A stretch of DNA of 64,000 nucleotides, taken from the NCBI RefSeq assembly GCF_022206305.1, contig NZ_JAKOIW010000017.1, positions 1,641 through 65,640 of the forward strand, given 5' to 3'. Under the pieces are notes generated by a model. The model worked only from the letters and a program-made list of their open reading frames with translations. It did no database searches and was not told the DNA's origin. The first letter of the stretch is position 1. Each line of letters opens with the position of its first letter. The position numbers and the translations under genes are program-made. Source of the DNA: Gordonia sp. 'Campus'. Its GTDB lineage: Bacteria > Actinomycetota > Actinomycetes > Mycobacteriales > Mycobacteriaceae. Below are positions 19,101 through 26,603 of this stretch, piece by piece.

Positions 19101-19566
19101 GCGTCGACGACGGCTCGACAGGCAGGAGCAGACCATAGTCGGCGATGAGGCGGCCTGCATAGGCGTGGTACGTGCTGACCTCGGGGTCGGCGCCGCGCAG
19201 GCGTGCCGCGAGTGTCCCGTCGGGGTCCCACGTCCGCAGGGCGGGGGCGCCGGACAGCATCGACAGCCGGCGCCGAATACGGGCGCCGAGTTCACTGGCC
19301 GCCTTGCGGGTGAAGGTGAGACCGAGGATCTCGTCGGGCGCGACGAGCTGATTGGCGACCAGCCACACGACCCGGGAGGCCATCGTCTCGGTCTTGCCCG
19401 CCCCGGCGCCGGCGACCACCAGCATCGGTTCGAGGGGCGCTTCGATCACCGCGATCTGCTCCGGCGTCGGGTCGGGCAACCCCAGTGCGGCGGCCAGGGA
19501 TTTCGCCCCGATCATCGCCCTGCCGGTCGTCGACCCCACCTCGCGCCCGTGGTCGACGTCAGTCAT
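16153..19566 (-). CDS. adnB: AdnB subunit of the AdnAB helicase-nuclease
   Basis: A 1137-residue UvrD-like motor fused to a RecB-type nuclease. Walker A is VVAGAGAGKTETM (about 51-63), motif Ia LTFTRKAASEL, motif II VLLDEYQDTGHS, motif VI YVALTRARHDL. The C-terminal nuclease motif appears as GGWTVVDWKTG with QLAAYRIAW. AdnAB resects DNA double-strand breaks in mycobacteria (Rv3201c/Rv3202c). The canonical DEYQ motif suggests this subunit is the active motor. Its ATG overlaps the adnA stop by 8 nt, so the subunits are translationally coupled. Confidence 0.93.
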   Translation of the reverse strand: MTDVDHGREVGSTTGRAMIGAKSLAAALGLPDPTPEQIAVIEAPLEPMLVVAGAGAGKTETMASRVVWLVANQLVAPDEILGLTFTRKAASELGARIRRRLSMLSGAPALRTWDPDGTLAARLRGADPEVSTYHAYAGRLIADYGLLLPVEPSSTLLTETELWQLAFSLVSAWPGELNTKKVPASVTESVLKLYGEMSEHLVDIADLARAGSELYDLVDTLPKGPKQRDKPTQALLKVKEVIDERRELIPMVIALGETMRAQSALDFGSQMSLAARLVVANPEVVTAERSAFRAVLLDEYQDTGHSQRVLLSTLFGGHDAGRAAVAVTAVGDPIQSIYGWRGASAANLPRFARDFPRPDGTPARRLELLTSWRNAAQGLRLANQVSEDLRRRGIPVSVLRPRPDAPHGTATIALTETVVDERNWIADVIEGRYRAAEAADEAPPTTAILVRRNEDSAPLAAELESRGVPTEVVGIGGLLHVPEIEDIVATLRVMADPMAGTAVMRLLTGARWRLGAKDLAALWRRATTLAAESFAEAGGVVTSREELDAALDAVLPTEIVDRAGIADAVVDPGEPSAYSPEGYARIRAFGAQLESLRRRIGQPLPELVADVENTIGVGVEAQIRARRMRGAITGREHLDAFADYVSHYADRPGANLPGLLAFLDAAESIEKGLEPGRIEVAEQRVQILTVHAAKGLEWDVVAIPHLAKGIFPSAKADTTWLGSARELPADLRGDLAIPAEAADGAPEGFPVLKIDTVADRKQLEEALADHKAAIGERRLEEDRRLLYVALTRARHDLLISAHHWSETGDKPRGGSDFFDELVVGIDEAVADPSADSTGMSVAVRCPPPDPDTPNPLAERAIAAPWPRDPLAGRRDSVQQAADVVLAAIATRDAPALFDTPAAEPGEPVAPPPDPADEIGMWEAEVSALLAEHHQANQALVEVTLPTHLSVSQLVELDADEAEFARRLRRPTPFRPNPMARRGTAFHAWVERWFGATRLLDIDELPGAADATASPDADLDALRQAFLDSPWANRSPTEVEVPFETVIGGIVVRGRIDAVFAEKDGGWTVVDWKTGVVPEPARRESLFIQLAAYRIAWAQLAGVDVEKVRAAFHYVRDGHTLAADELPDEATLAAKLAK

Positions 19567-22500
19567 CGGTCACCGCCTTCCCGGGGATCTTCGCGGGACA
19601 GCTCGAGGTGAGGTTGCAGTGGACGCATCCCGGGTTCGGTGTCGCTTCGTACACCGGACCGACGCTCGCCCGCGCGGCCTGGCGGACCACGCCGATCCAC
19701 TGGTCGAGCAACTCGGGGGTCAGCGGCGGCTGGACACGTTCGGCCGCACCGGAATTGCGGTTCGCACTGGAGACGTACACGAGGCGGGCACCGCCCGGTG
19801 CCGCGTCGCCGAATTGCGGCACACCACCATGGGCGAGCGCGACCTGGTAGGCCGCCATCTGCGCGTGCTCGTCGGCGTCGGCTTTGGTGATGGGGTTCTT
19901 CGAGGTCTTGACGTCGACGACCACCGGCCGACCCGCGGAGTCGGCCTCCAGCCGGTCCATCCGGCCGCGGAGACGGACCGGCGGTTCGTCCGCCTCGCCA
20001 GTCGGTCCCGCGGGAATGGTTGCGTCGACCGGTATCTCGACGCCGACCTCCTCGAGGTCGGCACGGGAGATCCGCAACCACTCGCGGAAGTGGCCGAGCA
20101 TGCCCTCGGCGCGCTCGAGCTCACGAGCGGAGTACCAGCCCGCGCCCGTGTCGACCCGCTCCCAGATGCCGCGCAGCGCAGCAGTCACCTCCGCCGGATC
20201 CAGCCGGCCTGCGACGGCTTGCACGAGCGTGTGCACGAGGCTACCGGTCAGTGCCGGGGTGCCGTCGCCGTCACGGCCACCGTTGCGCTCGAGCACCCAG
20301 CGCAACGAACATCGGGTCAGCGCCTCGACATTCGACGGCGAGAGCACCACCGCCCCCTGCTCCGGTGTCCACAACGGCTCCTCGGTGCTCGGCGCGGCGA
20401 GCCCGAACCAGTCACGCGGGTGTGCACCGGGGATGTCGGAGTCGGCGAGCTCGGCCAGAAGCCGCGCCGCTGCGCGGGTTCGCGGGGCATCGGGTTCGGC
20501 GGCACCTGCGATCACCGCCGACCGCAGGGTCGCCACGAGCGACGGCAGCGAGAGCACCCGGTCCACACCCGGATTGAGGCGGACTTCCGCGCGGGCCTGC
20601 TCCTCCGGGTCGTCGGAGGGCCCGACCAGATCGGCGAGCTCGGTGATGAACCGCGACGGCGACGCATCGCCGCTGCCGTCCTCGACCGCGGTCACGAGCA
20701 ACCGGCTGCGCGCTCTCGTGCAGGCGACCAGGAAGAGCCGGCGCTCGTCGGCGAGTGCGGTCGCGCCACGGGCGACGGTGTCGACGGCGTCGGCATCCAT
20801 GCCGTCGAGGATGTCGACGAGTTGTCCGGTGGCGAGGACACCGCCGCGGCTGCGCAGCGACGGCCAGAGGCCGTCCTGGACGCCGGCGACGGCGACGACC
20901 TCCCACTCCCGGCCGACCGCGGCGTGGGCCGACAGCACCGTGACCGCATCCGTTGCGGCGGTGCGGGTCCGGCTGTCCCGGGGGATCTGCAACTGGGAGA
21001 GGTAGTGCACGAATCCTGCGGGTCCGGCGGCGGGCAGCGTGTCGGCGAAGTCCGCAGCCGACTCGAACATCGCCATGACCGCGTCGAGATCGCGGTCGGC
21101 CTGTTCTCCGCCGGGCCCGCCGCGAACGGCCGACGCTGCCCATCTCCGCTCGAGTCCGGTGGCCTGCCATGCCGCCCACAGCGTCTCTTCGATCCCGCGG
21201 CGGGCGTCGTGTGCGCGCTGCGCGGCGCCGAGGACGTCGAGGACACGGCCCAGGGGTGCCGCCTCGGTCTCGGTGAGGGTCCGCCGGTAGCGGGCCCCGA
21301 GCTCCGGATCGAGGATCGCGCGGGTGAGGGAGGTCAGCGAATCCGGTTGTCCTGCCGGATCGGTCGCATCGTCGAGCCTGCGGACCCCGCGCCGGAGCCG
21401 CCGCATCGAACCCGGGTCGGCCCCCCCGACGGGGCCCGACAGCAGCGTGAGCGTGTCCTCCGGGGTGAACAGATCGGTGTCCGGCCCGGTTGACGACTCG
21501 GAGTCCGCACGTGCGGCCACCGCGCGCAGCACCAGCATCAGCGCGATGACGGCCCGCTGCCGATGCAGCGGCAGGTCGCTGGCGGGTGTCGTCACCGGCA
21601 CCCCGGCGGACCGGAACGCGCGACGCAGGGGCGGCAACGCCAGGGACACCGACCGCACGATCACGGCCATCTCCGACCACGGCACGGCGTCGAAGAGGTG
21701 GGCCCGGCGCAGCATGTCGGCGATCGCGGTGGCCTCCTTGGCCGCCGAACCGTAGACACGGACCGACGCAGCGTCCCCCGAGGGGGCGTCGTCCGCCATG
21801 TCCGCGAGGGACTGCGGATCCGCCGGCTCGGGATAGGAGTGCGGGCGTGCGCCCGGGAGGCGGGCCGCGATGGCCCGGCCGAGCCGGGACAGCTCTGGCC
21901 GGGATCGGAAGTCGTTCTCGAGGACGACGTCTCGCGGCGATCCCGACTCGGCCAGGCCATCGGCGAAACGCGGGTTCGCACCCCGGAAGCCGAAGACGGA
22001 CTGATCGGTGTCGGCGGCGATGATCGTCGACAGCGTTCCGGTGCCCACCAGGGTGATGAGTTGGGCGGCCTGCGGATCGAGATGTTGGGCGTCGTCGACG
22101 AGGAGGTGCCGGATTCGGCGCCGCTCACCGCTCAGCAGCTCCGGATCGGTGGCGAAGGCCGACAGAGCCGACCCGATGAGTTCGGCCGCGTCGACCGCGG
22201 GCGCCGACGCCCCGGGGGTCTCCAGGCCCACCGCGCCGCGGAGCAGCATGTTCTGCTCGTACTGGGCGTATGCCCGTGCGGCCGCCGTCCATTCCGGGCG
22301 CTTGTGCGTGCGCCCCAGTGCAGCGAGTTCTTCGGGGCCGACGCCGCGTTCGGCCGCACGCATCATGAGGTCGCGGAGTGCCTGCGCGAAGCCGTCGGTA
22401 CCCAGGGCGGGTCGGAGGTGTGCGGGCCAGTACGCAGCGCCGTCCTCGATGTCACCGGCGAGCAGTTCACGCAGGACCACGTCCTGCTCCGACCCGGTGA

Positions 22501-22963
22501 TGAGCCGCGGCGGCGGGTTGCCGTGTGCCTGCGCCTGCAACCGCAGGATCGCGAAGGCGTAGGAGTGGATCGTGCGGACGAGGGGTTCGCGGAGGGCACC
22601 GCCGAGCACGCGTCGGCCTCCTGAGCCCGCCGACAGCACACGACGGGTGATCTCTTCCCGGAGCGCGACGGCCGCGCGCCGGCTCGACGCCAGGACGAGC
22701 ACCGACTCGGGATCGGTCGACGGGTCGACGAGTCGCGCGACCGCCGAGTCGACGATGAGGGCGGTCTTGCCGCTCCCCGGCCCGCCGTGGACACGGATCG
22801 GCTGCCACGCCTGCTCCTCACCCGCGGGTCGGCTGGTCGGCGGGTCGATGACGGCCGCGAGCTCCGGCGGCCAGCGGCGGGGGCGATCCGCGGCGGCGGG
22901 TGCCGAGACGAGCCGAGCACGCAACGCGGTGCGCGACGCCTGCGCGCCCGTGATGCGACTCAT
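19559..22963 (-). CDS. adnA: AdnA subunit of the AdnAB helicase-nuclease
   Basis: A 1134-residue protein. Walker A is GGPGSGKTALIV (about 60-71), but motif II is the atypical LVDDAQHLDPQ rather than DEAQ/DEYQ. The C-terminal nuclease domain has PVVVDVKTSKNP and AYQVALAHGG. It ends with C-x2-C-x5-C (CVHCNLTSSC) which, with an upstream Cys in LTRCSLRW, forms the AddB-type iron-sulphur pattern. It pairs with AdnB, whose start it overlaps. Divergent from the hydrolase gene at 23122. Confidence 0.92.
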   Translation of the reverse strand: MSRITGAQASRTALRARLVSAPAAADRPRRWPPELAAVIDPPTSRPAGEEQAWQPIRVHGGPGSGKTALIVDSAVARLVDPSTDPESVLVLASSRRAAVALREEITRRVLSAGSGGRRVLGGALREPLVRTIHSYAFAILRLQAQAHGNPPPRLITGSEQDVVLRELLAGDIEDGAAYWPAHLRPALGTDGFAQALRDLMMRAAERGVGPEELAALGRTHKRPEWTAAARAYAQYEQNMLLRGAVGLETPGASAPAVDAAELIGSALSAFATDPELLSGERRRIRHLLVDDAQHLDPQAAQLITLVGTGTLSTIIAADTDQSVFGFRGANPRFADGLAESGSPRDVVLENDFRSRPELSRLGRAIAARLPGARPHSYPEPADPQSLADMADDAPSGDAASVRVYGSAAKEATAIADMLRRAHLFDAVPWSEMAVIVRSVSLALPPLRRAFRSAGVPVTTPASDLPLHRQRAVIALMLVLRAVAARADSESSTGPDTDLFTPEDTLTLLSGPVGGADPGSMRRLRRGVRRLDDATDPAGQPDSLTSLTRAILDPELGARYRRTLTETEAAPLGRVLDVLGAAQRAHDARRGIEETLWAAWQATGLERRWAASAVRGGPGGEQADRDLDAVMAMFESAADFADTLPAAGPAGFVHYLSQLQIPRDSRTRTAATDAVTVLSAHAAVGREWEVVAVAGVQDGLWPSLRSRGGVLATGQLVDILDGMDADAVDTVARGATALADERRLFLVACTRARSRLLVTAVEDGSGDASPSRFITELADLVGPSDDPEEQARAEVRLNPGVDRVLSLPSLVATLRSAVIAGAAEPDAPRTRAAARLLAELADSDIPGAHPRDWFGLAAPSTEEPLWTPEQGAVVLSPSNVEALTRCSLRWVLERNGGRDGDGTPALTGSLVHTLVQAVAGRLDPAEVTAALRGIWERVDTGAGWYSARELERAEGMLGHFREWLRISRADLEEVGVEIPVDATIPAGPTGEADEPPVRLRGRMDRLEADSAGRPVVVDVKTSKNPITKADADEHAQMAAYQVALAHGGVPQFGDAAPGGARLVYVSSANRNSGAAERVQPPLTPELLDQWIGVVRQAARASVGPVYEATPNPGCVHCNLTSSCPAKIPGKAVTDD

Positions 22964-23121
22964 CGTCCCATCGAATCACGGGACACCGACAGCGCCTGTC
23001 CGGGTCACCGACTGGGTCACACGGGTCACCGACAGGTCGCCCGTCCGGTGCGGCAACCTCGCACCGCACGCCCGCGCAACCTGACTCGGCCACGTCTACT
23101 GGACTGCGGCAAACTGGTCGG

Positions 23122-23898
23122 GTGTCAGCTCTCAACACGCATGTCTTCGGTAGTGGTCCCACGGTTCTCGCCATTCACGGCCTCACCGGTCACGGCCGCC
23201 GCTGGGCGGCATTGGCCGCGGAGCTCGGGGACGTTCGTGTCGTCGCGCCCGACCTGATCGGCCACGGACGATCGCCGTGGCGGCCGCCCTGGAGCATCGA
23301 ACATCACGTCCGCGCGCTCTCCGCCGTCATCGACGAGCACATCCCCGCCGATGCCCGGCCGGTGGTCGTGGTCGGTCACTCCTTCGGCGGCGCCCTCGCG
23401 CTGCACCTCGCCACCCACCGTCCGGACGCCGTGCGGGGATTGCTGCTGCTGGACCCGGCGCAGGGCCTCGACCCCGAGTTCGCCCTCGAGGTCGCCACCG
23501 ACAGTCTCGATCACTGGGATTACGCCGACGCCGACGCCGCTCGTTCGGCCAAGCGCGCGGAGGGATGGGCGGCGGTGCCGGACGATCTGATGGAGGCCGA
23601 ACTCACCGAACACCTGATCCCGCGAGCGAACGGCCGGGTCGGATGGCGGGTCAGCGCACCCGCGGCCGCGGCGACGTGGAGTGAGATGGTCCGGCCGGCG
23701 GTGCTGCCGCCTCCCGGCACGCCGACCCACATCGTCGTCGCAGACCAGGTGCAGCCGCCGTTCGTGCGACCGGCGTTCCTCGATGCGTGTGCGAGCGAGC
23801 GAGGTGCCGACGTCACGGTCCACCATGCCGACTGCGGGCACATGGTGCCCTTCCTCGAACCGGCGCTCACCGCCTCGCTGATCCGATCGTTGCTCTGA
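23122..23898 (+). CDS. lipV: Alpha/beta hydrolase, LipV-like
   Basis: A 258-residue protein with alpha/beta hydrolase motifs: oxyanion strand AIHGLTGHGRRW, nucleophile elbow GHSFGG (Ser87), an acid in the IVVADQ region and the catalytic His in CGHMVPF near residue 240. It occupies the position of LipV (Rv3203), annotated as a lipase/esterase. Substrate unknown. GTG 23122 is the start that gives the family N-terminus. No signal peptide, so cytoplasmic. The next gene begins 33 nt downstream on the same strand. Confidence 0.85.
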   Translation: MSALNTHVFGSGPTVLAIHGLTGHGRRWAALAAELGDVRVVAPDLIGHGRSPWRPPWSIEHHVRALSAVIDEHIPADARPVVVVGHSFGGALALHLATHRPDAVRGLLLLDPAQGLDPEFALEVATDSLDHWDYADADAARSAKRAEGWAAVPDDLMEAELTEHLIPRANGRVGWRVSAPAAAATWSEMVRPAVLPPPGTPTHIVVADQVQPPFVRPAFLDACASERGADVTVHHADCGHMVPFLEPALTASLIRSLL

Positions 23899-23931
23899 GA
23901 CAGCGGTTTTCGAGAGGGGGGCTTTCCCGCG

Positions 23932-24237
23932 ATGGCGGCCATCACCGAGGAGCAGGTCGAGCGGGTCCGCGCGCTGGTCGCGTCGATCCCGGTCGGGATG
24001 GTGAGCACGTACGGCGATCTCGCGGCAGCGGCGGGCCTGTCGAGCCCCCGGATCGTGGGCTGGATCATGCGGACCGACACCGCCGACCTCCCCTGGCACC
24101 GCGTGGTGCCCGCGAGCGGTAGGCCCGCACCCCATCTGGCCAGGCGTCAGCTGTCCCGTCTCCGGGCCGAGGGTGTTCCGATCGCCGACGAACGCGTTCG
24201 GCTCCGCGAATGCCGTTGGGACGCGCCCGCCATCTGA
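23932..24237 (+). CDS. Alkyltransferase-like protein (MGMT family, no active Cys)
   Basis: A 101-residue protein matching the C-terminal DNA-binding domain of O6-methylguanine methyltransferases (VPVGMVSTYGDLAAAAG-like start, with the recognition helix near SSPRIVGWIM). The acceptor motif PCHRV is replaced by PWHRVV, so it cannot transfer alkyl groups. Alkyltransferase-like proteins bind O6-alkylguanine and hand it to nucleotide excision repair. Rv3204 is the positional counterpart. It probably shares a transcript with the hydrolase upstream. Confidence 0.88.
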   Translation: MAAITEEQVERVRALVASIPVGMVSTYGDLAAAAGLSSPRIVGWIMRTDTADLPWHRVVPASGRPAPHLARRQLSRLRAEGVPIADERVRLRECRWDAPAI

Positions 24238-24243
24238 CGGGCG

Positions 24244-24987
24244 TCAGGCCCGGCGTGCGACCGGGACACGACGGTACGGACTGATCGCGGCACGCATCCG
24301 GGTGACGATCAGGTCGACGATCCGTGGGTCCGGGCCCAGCGGTTCCGCCACCGCGTCAGCACCGTAGGTCGTCAGACGCTGGTGGAAGAGACCGGGCGCC
24401 AGAAGATGGCTGGCGATCACGACGCGGCGCCCGGTGCGGTGGGCCCGTTCGACGGCTTCGGGCACCGTCGGCGAGGCGGTGGTGATGAAACCGACCTCCA
24501 CCCGCCCCCCGATCAGCGACTCCAGCTGTCGTGCGGCCAGATGGACCTGTCCACAGGCACTCTCGTCCGACGAGCCGGCCGCCGCCAGCACGACCGCGTC
24601 GCCGGGTGTCCACCCGGCCTGGGCCAACCGGAGTCGCGCGACGGCCGCGATGGCGGGATCGGGTCCGAGTGCGCGCGTCACCACGGTGTCGGCCCGGCCG
24701 GCCAGCGCGACATGCTCCGGGATGTCCTTGCGCACGTGATAGCCCGAGGCGAGGAAGGCCGGCACCAGGACCGCGGGCCGGTCGAGGTCGGCGATGACCT
24801 CGCTCGGCGTGGGTCCCAGGACGTCGACGAATGCTGTGCGGGTGACACCGATCCGCTCACTGACCGCCTCCGCGATCTGGGCGATCACGTTGACACCGTG
24901 CGGGTTCCGGGTGCCGTGGGCGACGATGACCGGGCTGACATCGCGCAGGCGGTCACCATGTGGAAGTCGTACATGGTCGTGGTGCAT
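24244..24987 (-). CDS. Sirohydrochlorin ferrochelatase/CbiX-type protein
   Basis: A 247-residue protein with two CbiX-like halves. The first half has SPVIVAHGTRNPHG with the chelatase His, and LVPAFLASGYHVRKDIP with the second His region. The second half has VVIASHLLAPGLFHQRL. Such proteins insert metal into sirohydrochlorin to make siroheme, the cofactor of NirB encoded in the same cluster. The ATG at 24987 follows GAAGGCGAG. It lies 15 nt after the hemD-like gene, in the nar/nir operon orientation. Confidence 0.87.
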   Translation of the reverse strand: MHHDHVRLPHGDRLRDVSPVIVAHGTRNPHGVNVIAQIAEAVSERIGVTRTAFVDVLGPTPSEVIADLDRPAVLVPAFLASGYHVRKDIPEHVALAGRADTVVTRALGPDPAIAAVARLRLAQAGWTPGDAVVLAAAGSSDESACGQVHLAARQLESLIGGRVEVGFITTASPTVPEAVERAHRTGRRVVIASHLLAPGLFHQRLTTYGADAVAEPLGPDPRIVDLIVTRMRAAISPYRRVPVARRA

Positions 24988-25002
24988 GTGTTCTCGCCTT
25001 CC

Positions 25003-26196
25003 TCACTCGTCTTCGGCGTCGTACTCGAGGTCGACGGCCAGCCGATAGCCACGCTTGACGACCGTCTGCACCATCTTCGAATCGCCGAGGGCCGCACGCA
25101 GACGCGCGACGGCGACCTCGACGGCATGGGTGTCGGAGCTGTCGCCGGGGAGCCCGGTCAGCAGTTCCTGCCGCGACACCACCCGACCGGGGTTGCGCGC
25201 CAACATCTTCAGCATCAGCAGGCTCGTCGCCGACATCTCGCGCAGCTCGCCGTCGACCACGACCGCCTGACCGCGGATGGCCGTGTCGTGCCCGGCGACG
25301 CGGAGCATGTGGGTGCGTCGCGGCAGTTCGTCGGTGATCAGACGTGCCAGCGCCCCGAGGCGGAACCGCCGCGGATAGATCGTCGGGATCTGCAGGGCCT
25401 CCAGCGGACTGGCGGTCACCGAGCCGACGCACATCACCGGCACCGCGGTACGCATTGCGTGGATGAACTGCTGGAGTTTGCCCAGTTCTTTCGCGCGCGT
25501 CAGGATCGATGCCGCGGCCGGCGCGCTCGTGAACGTGATGGCATCGAGGTCGCCCCGCGTGACCGCGGCGATCATCTTGTCGATCCGCGCCACGTCGGGG
25601 TGCATGTTCCAGCGGTACACCGGTATCGGGACCACCTCGGCGCCCGCCGCGCGCAGCACGGTGCAGAAGTCCGGCAACGGCTCCCACTCGCTCGTGGCAC
25701 CGTGTAGCTGGACCGCGATCCGCACCCCCTCGACACCTTGCTCGAGCAACCGGTCGAGGACCTCCGACGACGACTCGCTCTCGGGTGACCACTCCTCACG
25801 CAGACCGGCGGCGCGGATGGCACCTTTCGCCTTGGGCCCGCGCGCGATCAGGCGGCTCTTCGACAACGCCTGGATGACATCTTCGGCGTGACCCCACCCG
25901 TCGGCCGCCTCGACCCACCCGCGGAAACCGATCCCGGTGGTGGCGACCATGATCTCCGGAGGCGAGGCGATGAGTTCTTCGGTGACCCGCTCGAGCTCGG
26001 TGTCGTCGACCAGCGGCAGGATGCGGATCGTCGGCGCCTGCATGACCTGGGCGCCGCGTCGTTCGAGAAGTGCGGCGAACTCCTCGGCACGACGTGCCGC
26101 GGTGATCCCGATCGTGAAGCCGGCGAGCGGCAGGGCGTCCGGGTCTGCGGGTGATGCACCGGCTGGTTCTGCACCGGTGGGAGTTGAGGTGTTCAC
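25003..26196 (-). CDS. HemD-like domain fused to a winged-helix DNA-binding domain
   Basis: A 397-residue fusion. Residues about 25-280 match uroporphyrinogen-III synthase (GFTIGITAARRAEEFAALL, ATTGIGFRGWVEAADGWG, ITFTSAPAAAS). Residues about 300-395 match the OmpR-type trans_reg_C winged helix (LTGLPGDSSDTHAVEVAVARLR, then VKRGYRL). This architecture resembles Rv0260c. It could couple tetrapyrrole chemistry or sensing to transcription of the nitrite genes, but either half may have lost its original activity. GTG 26196 overlaps the nirD stop by 4 nt (GTGA), showing translational coupling. Confidence 0.9.
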   Translation of the reverse strand: MNTSTPTGAEPAGASPADPDALPLAGFTIGITAARRAEEFAALLERRGAQVMQAPTIRILPLVDDTELERVTEELIASPPEIMVATTGIGFRGWVEAADGWGHAEDVIQALSKSRLIARGPKAKGAIRAAGLREEWSPESESSSEVLDRLLEQGVEGVRIAVQLHGATSEWEPLPDFCTVLRAAGAEVVPIPVYRWNMHPDVARIDKMIAAVTRGDLDAITFTSAPAAASILTRAKELGKLQQFIHAMRTAVPVMCVGSVTASPLEALQIPTIYPRRFRLGALARLITDELPRRTHMLRVAGHDTAIRGQAVVVDGELREMSATSLLMLKMLARNPGRVVSRQELLTGLPGDSSDTHAVEVAVARLRAALGDSKMVQTVVKRGYRLAVDLEYDAEDE

Positions 26197-26603
26197 GCGG
26201 GGAAGTACACCTCGACCATCCGGTTCACGACGCGCACCCCGAAGCTGGGCACCGACACCGACTCGTCGTCGAGGCACACACCGGTGCGCAACGCGAAGAC
26301 CTGTTTGCCGAGGGGCGACGCCACGGTGGGCTCCCCACCGCGATCACCGGTGAGTCCGCGAGACATCACCGCCGCCCGCCCGAAGGGGTCGACGTTGCCG
26401 ATGGCGTACAGACGCGACCGCCCGGGGGCCGCCTCGCGATCGGTCTCGGCCGCGGGCAACCGGAACAACGCAGCCTGCACCCCGCCGGGGCCGAGCACGG
26501 CGACGCCGCGACCGATGATGAGGTCGTCGAGGGGGCACGCGGCGACCCAGGAACCCTCCCTGGCCTCGGCCACGACACCGGCCTCGTCAGATGCGACGGT
26601 CAT
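26193..26603 (-). CDS. nirD: Nitrite reductase [NAD(P)H] small subunit
   Basis: A 136-residue NirD with a Rieske-like beta fold lacking the Cys/His cluster ligands, as is normal for NirD. Recognisable text includes ACPLDDLIIGRGVAVL, LYAIGNVDPFGRA, VMSRGLTGDRGGEPTV, ASPLGKQVFALRTG and the tail VRVVNRMVEVYF. It works with NirB in assimilatory reduction of nitrite to ammonium in the cytoplasm. Its ATG overlaps the nirB stop (ATGA), and its stop overlaps the next start. Confidence 0.93.
   Translation of the reverse strand: MTVASDEAGVVAEAREGSWVAACPLDDLIIGRGVAVLGPGGVQAALFRLPAAETDREAAPGRSRLYAIGNVDPFGRAAVMSRGLTGDRGGEPTVASPLGKQVFALRTGVCLDDESVSVPSFGVRVVNRMVEVYFPA

Noticed and set aside
17452-19611. 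Long plus-strand open frame opposite adnB
   Set aside because: It is the antisense shadow of a high-GC coding gene, with Arg/His/Gly-biased composition and no recognisable domain.
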